Assembly (NCBI GenBank): GCA_900556665.1
Contig: USPX01000108.1
Span: 1 to 7,065 of the forward strand
Length of the DNA stretch: 7,065 nt
From: an uncultured Eubacteriales bacterium
Lineage (GTDB): Bacteria; Bacillota_A; Clostridia; Lachnospirales; Cellulosilyticaceae
Reading direction: 5' to 3'
Within the stretch, counting starts at the first letter, position 1. Each line of letters opens with the position of its first letter. Shown in pieces: positions 1-5,793 of this stretch. The notes under the pieces are model-generated. The model ran no database searches and was not told the origin of the DNA. It saw nothing but the letters and a program-made list of their open reading frames with translations. A program made the translations under genes and the position numbers.

Positions 1-132
1 ATTAAAACGGTAGGCAGTGATGAACATGGAGAATTTGGAAAACATGCTAAGGTAATTGAGCAGACTATTGGCTGCATGCCACAAAAAGTAACTAAACAGG
101 CTATAGAGAGATTAAGAGGAAAAGCTAAATAA
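1..132 (+). CDS. C-terminal end of an unidentified protein (partial, start outside window)
   Basis: Reading from base 1 in frame gives 43 codons closed by TAA at 130-132. The peptide begins IKTVGSDEHGEFGKHAKVIE and ends in a basic, helical-looking tail (KQAIERLRGKAK). The frame has no internal stop, and its codon use matches the neighbours. It stops 20 bases before the editing-protein gene, with no terminator in between, so the two are probably co-transcribed. I do not recognise the family from this short tail and assign no function. Confidence 0.7.
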   Translation: MKTVGSDEHGEFGKHAKVIEQTIGCMPQKVTKQAIERLRGKAK

Positions 133-152
133 GCAGTAATGGAGGCATTTTA

Positions 153-1298
153 ATGACTAAGAAGTTATATTATGAAAACAGTTATTTAACAGACTTTGAA
201 GCAGAAGTTTTAAGCTGTGAGCCTTATAAAGAAGGTTTCACAGTAGTACTTAATGAGACAGCTTTTTATCCAGAAGGTGGTGGACAGCCAGCAGATGAAG
301 GGTTCATTAATGAAGCTAAGGTGAGTCATGTATTCATTAAAGATGAAGTGATTTATCATGTAGTAGATAAGGCTTTAGAAGTAGGCAGCAAGGTAGAGGG
401 AAAGATTGATTTTGCAAGACGCTTTGACTTTATGCAACAACATAGTGGTGAGCATATTGTCTCAGGGATTATCAATGCTAAATATGGCTACAACAACGTA
501 GGTTTTCATTTGAGCAGTGATTATATGACAGCGGATGTAGATGGTGAACTTACAGAAGGCCAAATCAAAGAAGTCATCCAAATTGCTAATGAAGCTGTAT
601 TTAGAAATGTTCCGGTAAAAGCTACAGTATTTGAAAATGAAGAAGTGAAGGACAAAACTTACCGTTCAAAGATAGAACTTGTTGGTAAAGTAAGACTTGT
701 AGAAATTGGTGAATATGATACTTGTGCATGCTGCGGGACACATGTAAAAAATGCAGGTGAGATTGGCATAATTGAGTGCATTAACTGGGAAAGACATAGA
801 GGTGGTATGAGACTTACACTGCTTTGTGGGAAACGTGCCCTTGAAGATTATGATCAAAGATTAATGATTACAAGAGAAATAGGCAATATGCTTTCTACTA
901 AAACAGAAAAAATCTTAGAAGCCTTTATAAAACAACAAGAAGAACTAAATAACTTAAAACAAAAAGCAGCATCAGTAACCAATGACCTTTTAATCTTTAG
1001 AGCGCAAGATTATATTGCAAAGGGTGAAACTTGTATTTATCAAGAGGGATTAAGTGGCGATGAACTTAGAAAGCTATGTGTACTTATGGGTGAACTTGGT
1101 GAGAAGGTTTATTTAGTGCTCACAGTGCAAGATGGTAGTATCAAGTATGCTTTAGGTAGTAGTAAAGAAGATGTAAGACCTATTAGTAAAGCACTTAATA
1201 CAGCGTTTAATGGCCGCGGCGGTGGTAAGATGGAGTTATGCCAAGGTAGTTTAGTTGGAGAAATTACAGCAATTAAAGAATTTATGAAAGCGTATTAA
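153..1298 (+). CDS. alaX: Alanyl-tRNA editing protein, AlaX long type with DHHA1 domain
   Basis: This is a free-standing trans-editing protein. The family hydrolyses mischarged Ser-tRNA(Ala) or Gly-tRNA(Ala) in the cytoplasm, backing up the editing domain of alanyl-tRNA synthetase. The N-terminal AlaRS-like segment carries FYPEGGGQPADEG (residues 38-50). The editing core has the zinc-binding HxxxH motif in HSGEH (H97, H101) and the CxxxH motif in CCGTH (C193, H197). A charged, coiled-coil-like stretch (about 250-275) leads to a C-terminal DHHA1 domain, whose glycine-rich signature is GRGGGKMELCQGS (354-366). The 381-residue length is normal for AlaX proteins carrying DHHA1; no aminoacylation domain is present. 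The ATG at 153 follows a GGAGG site (141-145) at 7 bases' spacing, which fixes the start. It follows the upstream partial gene closely and is closed by the terminator at 1305-1356, so it is not part of the sugar locus downstream. Confidence 0.95.
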   Translation: MTKKLYYENSYLTDFEAEVLSCEPYKEGFTVVLNETAFYPEGGGQPADEGFINEAKVSHVFIKDEVIYHVVDKALEVGSKVEGKIDFARRFDFMQQHSGEHIVSGIINAKYGYNNVGFHLSSDYMTADVDGELTEGQIKEVIQIANEAVFRNVPVKATVFENEEVKDKTYRSKIELVGKVRLVEIGEYDTCACCGTHVKNAGEIGIIECINWERHRGGMRLTLLCGKRALEDYDQRLMITREIGNMLSTKTEKILEAFIKQQEELNNLKQKAASVTNDLLIFRAQDYIAKGETCIYQEGLSGDELRKLCVLMGELGEKVYLVLTVQDGSIKYALGSSKEDVRPISKALNTAFNGRGGGKMELCQGSLVGEITAIKEFMKAY

Positions 1299-1304
1299 AA
1301 ATAT

Positions 1305-1356
1305 ATAGGGTAAGGTTGTAAGGCGTTAAGAAGGCTTGCAATCTTACCCTATTTTT
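1305..1356 (+). terminator. Rho-independent terminator after alaX
   Basis: A long inverted repeat starts seven bases after the alaX stop. The left arm is 1305-1322 and the right arm is 1335-1352. They pair over about 18 bp with two G-U wobbles and an unpaired loop of 12 bases. A run of five T (1352-1356) follows at once. Stem length and T-tract make this a strong intrinsic terminator. It separates the housekeeping block from the sugar-utilisation locus. Confidence 0.92.
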
Positions 1357-1371
1357 GTAATCATATTGCAA
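1355..1371. promoter_or_regulatory. Candidate operator: imperfect palindrome over the -35 box
   Basis: The 17 bases TTGTAATCATATTGCAA form an odd-centred inverted repeat with 7-base arms, six of which pair, around a 3-base spacer. The right arm contains the predicted -35 hexamer TTGCAA. This is where a repressor of a sugar operon could bind, and the size suits a helix-turn-helix dimer. It does not fit a catabolite-repression (cre) consensus well. No regulator gene lies in the window, and AT-rich DNA yields such repeats by chance, so this is only a candidate. Confidence 0.3.
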
Positions 1372-1394
1372 CTGCTCTTATAAAGTAATATATT
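1366..1394 (+). promoter_or_regulatory. Predicted sigma-A-type promoter of the sugar locus
   Basis: TTGCAA (1366-1371) and TATATT (1389-1394) are separated by exactly 17 bases. They match the vegetative consensus at 4 of 6 and 5 of 6 positions. Transcription would start near 1401, about 48 bases before the GH95 start. The position directly after the alaX terminator suits an independent promoter for the GH95 and transporter genes. Confidence 0.55.
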
Positions 1395-1448
1395 TAAAGA
1401 TGTATTTTGAAAATAAAAAAAATTAGCTAATAGGGAGAGGGGTGGACT

Positions 1449-1757
1449 ATGTCAGAGCATAAGCTTTGGTATAAAGAGGCAGCTGATAACTGGAATGAAG
1501 CCTTACCTTTGGGAAATGGTGCCATAGGTGCTATGGTGTTTGGTGGCGCTAGAAGGGAACTCATTCAGCTTAATGAAGAAAGTCTCTGGTATGGTGGTTA
1601 TAGGGATAGGCACAATAAAGATGCTAAAGAGTATCTGCCACGTATTCGCAGTTTGCTTTGGGAAGGAAAGATTAGAGAAGCTGAGAAACTCATGGCAATG
1701 AGTATGTTTGCTGTACCTGATGGGCAAAGGCAGTATTCTGTACTAGTGACTTTATAA
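1449..1757 (+). pseudogene. GH95 fragment 1: N-terminal domain, frame truncated
   Basis: This is the 102-codon open frame that results from the first break. Residues 1-99 match the GH95 N-terminal beta-sandwich domain, and the last few (VTL) are out-of-frame read-through ending at TAA 1755-1757. It contains no catalytic residue and would not be a functional hydrolase by itself. Confidence 0.75.
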
Positions 1758-2164
1758 TCGAAAATTATGAACAAGATGGGAAAGTCACCGATTATAAAAG
1801 GGAACTAGATATCGAAAAGGCCATTTGTAAGATAAGCTATAAAGTAGATGGGAATGGCTATGAAAGAGAAATGTTTTGTTCAAAGCCTGATAACGTATTT
1901 GTAGTTAGAATAAGGGGAGAACAAAAGCTAGAACTTAGTACCTATATTGATAGATGGAAGTATGTAGATGAAAAGGTATACCATAAGGACTATATGACCT
2001 TATATGGCTTAAGTGGTGGTGAAGGTGGTATTTATTATGCTTATAGCCTAAAGGTTCAAAACATAGGTGGCACCTTAGAAAGTATAGGTGGTAGGCTTTA
2101 CGTGAAAGATGCCGATGAGGTCATACTTTATTTGAACCTAAGAAGGTATGTGAAATGCAACTAG
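1748..2164 (+). pseudogene. GH95 fragment 2: rest of N-terminal domain, no start of its own at the true boundary
   Basis: Homology resumes at GAC 1748, in frame with the ATG at 1871, and reads DFIIENYEQDGKVTDYKREL, then EREMFCSKPDNVFVVRI, SGGEGGIYYAY and ADEVILYL. These match the second half of the GH95 N-terminal domain. After about 2131 the frame reads unrelated residues (NLRRYVKCN) and stops at TAG 2162-2164. The ATG at 1871 lies inside a conserved stretch and has no convincing ribosome site, so it is unlikely to be a genuine start. Confidence 0.7.
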
Positions 2165-3729
2165 AAAAGGTGGCTAAAGAAAGTTATGAAACATTATTAA
2201 ATCGTCATATCTTGGATTATCAAAGACTTTATAATAGATTGCAATTAGATTTGCAAGACGAGACAAATAGTGAAGAAGAGGTTAAATTACTTTCTATAAG
2301 TGAACGTCTTGAGCGGTTAAAAGAAGATCAAGAGGATATAGGTCTTATTAATTTATACTTTAACTTTGGACGTTATTTATTAATTAGTTGTAGTCGTAAA
2401 GGAGGACTTCCTGCCACACTTCAAGGCCTTTGGAATAGTAGTTGGCAGCCACCTTGGGACTCAAAATATACAATTAATATTAATACCCAGATGAATTATT
2501 GGCCTGCTGAGAAATGTAATTTATCAGAATGTCATCTGCCACTTTTTGAGCTTCTGGAAACAATGAAACCTCATGGAGAGGAAACAGCTAGAAAGATGTA
2601 TGGTTGTGAAGGATTTGTAGCCCACCATAATACAGATATATGGGGAGATACGGCGCCACAGGATATGTGGATGCCAGCAACTATTTGGCCAATGGGAGCT
2701 GCTTGGTTATGTCTGCATATTTGGGAGCACTATCTTTATACTTTGGATAAAGTTTTCTTAAGTGAGAAATATCATTTATTAAAATCAGCAGGAGATTTTT
2801 TCAAAGGCTATTTAATGGAAGATGAAGAAGGGCATTTAGTAACAGGACCATCTACATCTCCAGAAAATACATATATCTTACCTTCAGGGGAAAGCGGCAC
2901 AGTTTGTATAGGCCCAACAATGGATAATGAAATATTATATGAACTGTTTACAGCTATTATTGAAGGTGGCAAGCTATTAGATATTGCTCCAGAAGAAATT
3001 CAAAAGTTTAAGGAAATGAAAAGTAGGCTCTTACCACTTCGTATTGGTAAGTATGGTCAGATTATGGAGTGGCGTGAGGATTATGAGGAACTAGAGCCAG
3101 GACATCGTCATATTTCTCAGTTGTTTGGCCTTTATCCAGGAAGTCAAATTAGTGTGAGGGAGACACCGTTTTTGGCACAGGCAGCTAAGACCACTTTAGA
3201 GAGACGACTTGAATATGGTGGGGGGCATACTGGTTGGAGTAGAGCGTGGATTATTAATTTATGGGCAAGACTTAAAGAAAGTGAACTTGCCTATGAAAAT
3301 GTGAAGGAACTACTTAAGAAATCTACCCTTAGTAATCTATTAGACAATCACCCACCTTTTCAAATTGATGGGAATTTTGGTGGCATTGCAGGTATTGCAG
3401 AAATGCTTATTCAAGATTATATGAGTAAGAAAGTAAAGGATACAACCTGCATAGAATTTTTACCAGCTCTGCCTAAAGCATGGGCTAAGGGAGAGGTTAA
3501 GGGATTATGTGTTAAAGGTGGCTATGAGGTGGACTTATCTTGGAAAGAAGGGAAGCTAACAGGCGCAGTGATTACATCACAAAATGGAGGGACACTTCAA
3601 ATTTATACAGAGTCTAAGATGGAAGTTATAGATTGTAAAAAAGGCACAAGGCAGGTTCATATACCAGAGCGAAACAGCATAATAATTAAGACTTTAGCAG
3701 GTCATACCTATGAGATAAATGCACAATAA
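2155..3729 (+). CDS. GH95 fragment 3: catalytic barrel and C-terminal domain, possibly translated separately
   Basis: This is a 524-codon open frame holding the GH95 helical linker, the (alpha/alpha)6 barrel and the C-terminal domain. Active-site features are intact: NINTQMNYW (N108, N110) for the asparagines that assist catalysis, PSTSPEN (E237) for the likely general acid, and QIDGNFGG (D405) for the aspartate that works with the asparagines. GHRHISQLFGLYPG (317-330) and GGGHTGWSRAW (355-365) are further family motifs. Residue roles are by analogy with the Bifidobacterium bifidum enzyme. The ATG at 2155 lies in the middle of a conserved helix, so it is not the ancestral start, but AGAAGG (2141-2146) sits 8 bases upstream and the previous fragment stops at 2164, so restart is conceivable. 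Without the N-terminal domain, folding and activity are doubtful. Confidence 0.5.
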   Translation: MQLEKVAKESYETLLNRHILDYQRLYNRLQLDLQDETNSEEEVKLLSISERLERLKEDQEDIGLINLYFNFGRYLLISCSRKGGLPATLQGLWNSSWQPPWDSKYTININTQMNYWPAEKCNLSECHLPLFELLETMKPHGEETARKMYGCEGFVAHHNTDIWGDTAPQDMWMPATIWPMGAAWLCLHIWEHYLYTLDKVFLSEKYHLLKSAGDFFKGYLMEDEEGHLVTGPSTSPENTYILPSGESGTVCIGPTMDNEILYELFTAIIEGGKLLDIAPEEIQKFKEMKSRLLPLRIGKYGQIMEWREDYEELEPGHRHISQLFGLYPGSQISVRETPFLAQAAKTTLERRLEYGGGHTGWSRAWIINLWARLKESELAYENVKELLKKSTLSNLLDNHPPFQIDGNFGGIAGIAEMLIQDYMSKKVKDTTCIEFLPALPKAWAKGEVKGLCVKGGYEVDLSWKEGKLTGAVITSQNGGTLQIYTESKMEVIDCKKGTRQVHIPERNSIIIKTLAGHTYEINAQ

Positions 3730-3768
3730 TATCTAATTTCCATGTATAAAAACCTATATTTTTAGAGG

Positions 3769-3774
3769 TATAAT
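3769..3774 (+). promoter_or_regulatory. Possible -10 box upstream of the permease genes
   Basis: A perfect TATAAT lies in the AT-rich 104-base gap between the GH95 gene and the first permease, about 60 bases before the permease start. No recognisable -35 hexamer lies at 16-18 bases' spacing. The gap contains no strong terminator either, so the permeases may be read from the GH95 promoter, from a weak internal promoter, or both. Confidence 0.2.
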
Positions 3775-3825
3775 TACCCTTCTTTTTATACTACTATATA
3801 TTTATAGAAAAGTTGTATAAATCAT

Positions 3826-3833
3826 AGAGGGGA
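3826..3833 (+). promoter_or_regulatory. Ribosome binding site abutting a GTG start
   Basis: AGAGGGGA is the only Shine-Dalgarno-like sequence before the first permease. It ends directly against the GTG at 3834, closer than the usual 5-9 bases; counting only AGAGG as the pairing core gives 3. A TAG stop at 3825-3827 in the same frame excludes any start further upstream, and the next in-frame ATG is inside the first membrane segment. Confidence 0.5.
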
Positions 3834-4793
3834 GTGATAGATATTTTAGCGAAAACAAACAATAATACGGACAAAAAGTATTACAAAGCTTCATTTAGTC
3901 AAAAGTTAAAGGATCAGAAGTACTTAATAGCTATGTCAGCACCCTTTGTTATTTGGGTCATTGTATTTAAATATGCACCATTAGTAGGATGGCTTATGGC
4001 ATTTCAAGATTATAAGCCAGCAAAGGGGATTTTAGGGTCTAAATGGGTAGGACTTAAACATTTTATTGCATTATTCAAAGAAGAACAGTTTTATCAAGCT
4101 TTAACGAATACATTAGGCATGAGTATTTTAGCAATCGTATTTGGGACAATGTGTTCCATTACATTTGCAATTTTATTAAATGAGATGAGGGGCGTAAAGT
4201 ATAAAAGAATAGTACAAACTGTTTCATATTTACCTCACTTCGTTTCATGGGTAGTTGTGGCTAACATTGTAGGTCAACTATTATCACCAAATGGTATTGT
4301 TAATGAATTATTGGTGAACCTACATATTTTAAAAACGCCAATTAATTTCTTGGCAATTCCAAATATGTTTTGGGGCGTTGTAACAGCTTCAGATATATGG
4401 AAGGAAACAGGTTGGAATGCAATTATTTATTTAGCAGCTATTACTGGTATTGATATGCAGCTTTATGAGGCAGCAAAAGTAGATGGGGCAAATAGATGGC
4501 AACAAATTTGGAACATTACACTTCCAAGTATTAGGGGAACAATCATTATTCTTCTTATTATGAATATTGGTGGGCTTGTTAACATTGGTTTCGAGAAACA
4601 ATACTTATTAGGCAATAATATCGTAGCAGAAAAATCATTAGTACTTGATAAATATGTACTTGATTATGGTATTGGTATGATGCGTTATTCATATGGTACA
4701 GCTATTGGTATCTTCAAATCAGTTGTAAGTATTGTACTTATTTGGTTTGCTAATGGTCTAGCTAAGAAAACCGGTGAAGGTCAATTAATATAA
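3834..4793 (+). CDS. Sugar ABC transporter permease, LplB type (MalF-like)
   Basis: This is one of two membrane subunits of an importer for complex sugars. The 319-residue protein has the family's opening pattern: a short basic N-terminus, a first membrane segment (about 31-55) with FKYAPLVGWLMAFQDYKP, then GILGSKWVGLKHF (65-77). Further hydrophobic segments lie near 92-115, 129-148, 170-205, 235-250 and 287-308. The cytoplasmic EAA loop, which docks on the ATPase, is YEAAKVDGAN followed by ITLPSI (211-233). Binding-protein-dependent permeases of this LplB/YtcO/YesP-like group have close to this length. The start is the GTG at 3834, with a poorly spaced ribosome site; the exact N-terminus is uncertain by up to about ten codons. 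The stop codon at 4791-4793 overlaps the next gene's ribosome site, so the two permeases are tightly coupled. Confidence 0.93.
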   Translation: MIDILAKTNNNTDKKYYKASFSQKLKDQKYLIAMSAPFVIWVIVFKYAPLVGWLMAFQDYKPAKGILGSKWVGLKHFIALFKEEQFYQALTNTLGMSILAIVFGTMCSITFAILLNEMRGVKYKRIVQTVSYLPHFVSWVVVANIVGQLLSPNGIVNELLVNLHILKTPINFLAIPNMFWGVVTASDIWKETGWNAIIYLAAITGIDMQLYEAAKVDGANRWQQIWNITLPSIRGTIIILLIMNIGGLVNIGFEKQYLLGNNIVAEKSLVLDKYVLDYGIGMMRYSYGTAIGIFKSVVSIVLIWFANGLAKKTGEGQLI

Positions 4794-4800
4794 GGAGGGG
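4794..4800 (+). promoter_or_regulatory. Ribosome binding site of the second permease
   Basis: GGAGGGG starts at the base after the upstream stop codon. Two ATG codons follow at 4803 and 4806. Spacing from the GGAGG core is 4 bases to the first and 7 to the second, so the second may be the true start, shortening the protein by one residue. Confidence 0.7.
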
Positions 4801-4802
4801 AA

Positions 4803-5696
4803 ATGATGGTAGCAGTTAGAAAGAAAATTACAATACCAGATATTATTATTACATTACTGATGACAGTTGTACTGATTATTACAATTTACCCTTTCGTACA
4901 AGTAATTGCCATTTCATTTAATGATGCAACGGATACTGTAAGGGGCGGTATTCATTTATGGCCTAGAAAGTTTACACTCAATAACTATAAAGAAATCTTT
5001 TCATCTAATACAAAGATTGTTACAGGTTTTATGGTTTCAGTAGCCAGAACAGTTATAGGTACATTAATAGGTATTATTTGTACAGCTATGTTAGCTTATA
5101 CAATTAGTCGTAAAGATTATATGTTTAGAAAACCAATTACAATCTTATTTGTTATTACAATGTATGTAAGTGGTGGTATGATTCCAGAATATATGGTTAT
5201 TAAAGGGTTAGGATTAATTGGACACTTCTCAGTATATATTTGGCCAATGATACTTAGTGGTTTTAACATTATTGTACTAAGATCGTTTATAGATAACTTA
5301 CCATATGAATTACAGGAATCAGCAAAAATAGATGGGGCAAATGATTTTACAATTTTTTATAAAATCATATTCCCATTATGCTTACCAGTTATTGCAACAG
5401 TTGCATTATTCCTTGCTGTAGGTCAATGGAATTCATGGTTTGATACATATTTATATTGTCGTTCAAATGATTCTTTAACAACACTTCAATATGAGCTTAT
5501 GAAAGTTATTGATAATGCATCAGCAGGGATAAAAGCGGCAGATATTAATTCACAAGGTATTAAACAAGTAACTTCAAATCCAGAGTCTATTAAGATGGCG
5601 ATTACAGTTGTTACAACAATTCCTATTGTTTGTGTATATCCATTTTTACAAAGATACTTCGTATCTGGTATGACAATTGGGGCAGTTAAAAGCTAA
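4803..5696 (+). CDS. Sugar ABC transporter permease, LplC type (MalG-like)
   Basis: This is the second membrane subunit, pairing with the upstream permease to form the channel. The 297-residue protein has a first membrane helix at about 12-37 (IPDIIITLLM to VIAISFN), followed by the periplasm-side FTLNNYKEIF (57-66) common in this family. More helices lie near 73-101, 110-130, 138-160, 187-207 and 262-282. The EAA loop is QESAKIDGAN with IIFPLCLPVI (171-197). The C-terminal PFLQRYFVSGMTIGAVKS (280-297) is the usual LplC/YtcP/YesQ ending and shows the protein is full length. The gene starts 10 bases after the first permease stops. A 97-base gap with no clear terminator leads to the binding-protein gene. 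Neither permease gives the exact sugar; the GH95 neighbour suggests a fucosylated or related oligosaccharide. Confidence 0.95.
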   Translation: MMVAVRKKITIPDIIITLLMTVVLIITIYPFVQVIAISFNDATDTVRGGIHLWPRKFTLNNYKEIFSSNTKIVTGFMVSVARTVIGTLIGIICTAMLAYTISRKDYMFRKPITILFVITMYVSGGMIPEYMVIKGLGLIGHFSVYIWPMILSGFNIIVLRSFIDNLPYELQESAKIDGANDFTIFYKIIFPLCLPVIATVALFLAVGQWNSWFDTYLYCRSNDSLTTLQYELMKVIDNASAGIKAADINSQGIKQVTSNPESIKMAITVVTTIPIVCVYPFLQRYFVSGMTIGAVKS

Positions 5697-5793
5697 ACCA
5701 TTTAATACGAATTTTTCATATAAGACAGCTTCGGTAGATATCTAACAAACTTTTAAGAGAAAAGTATTAGGTAAGAAAGAGAGGATGAATGAA

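Larger units (their letters stand above)
1449..3729 (+). pseudogene. Glycoside hydrolase family 95 (alpha-L-fucosidase type), broken by two frameshifts
   Basis: The three reading frames together spell one GH95 protein of about 760 codons, slightly short of the usual 770-800. Known GH95 enzymes remove alpha-1,2-L-fucose, or in some members alpha-L-galactose, from oligosaccharides by an inverting mechanism. Frame 1 (1449-1745) carries the N-terminal domain, with EALPLGNGAIGAMVFGG and IQLNEESLWYGG. At CTAGTGAC (1743-1750) one G appears lost: restoring CTAGGTGAC gives the expected YSVLGDF and opens frame 2 through to about 2131. There a second break, missing roughly 8-10 codons plus a frame change, moves reading to frame 3, FEPKKVCEMQLEKV, which stays open to TAA at 3727-3729. 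An AGAGGGG site (1436-1442) lies 6 bases before the ATG. There is no signal peptide, so the enzyme would act in the cytoplasm on sugars brought in by the adjacent importer. Sequencing or assembly error could explain the one-base break; the second looks like a real deletion. Confidence 0.85.

Noticed and set aside
723..743. Cysteine-rich CACCGTH in AlaX instead of CGGTH
   Set aside because: The metal ligands C193 and H197 keep their CxxxH spacing, and extra cysteines at this site are, as I recall, common in Firmicute AlaX proteins. Not unusual.
1353..1372. Possible catabolite-repression (cre) site
   Set aside because: Compared with the cre consensus it misses the central CG and several flanking positions.
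1743..2164. Programmed ribosomal frameshifting joining the GH95 frames
   Set aside because: No X-XXY-YYZ slippery heptamer lies in the correct phase at either junction, no strong downstream stem was seen, and the second junction also lacks residues. Mutation is simpler.
3766..3787. GGTA-TAAT-TACC mini-hairpin followed by a T-rich run, as a possible terminator after GH95
   Set aside because: The stem has only four base pairs and cannot extend, too weak for an intrinsic terminator.
4471..5342. A 23-base near-identical repeat at 4471-4493 and 5320-5342 (one mismatch)
   Set aside because: Both copies encode the conserved EAA docking loop (AK[VI]DGAN) of the two permeases. Protein constraint and shared codon preference explain it; it is not a mobile or regulatory repeat.
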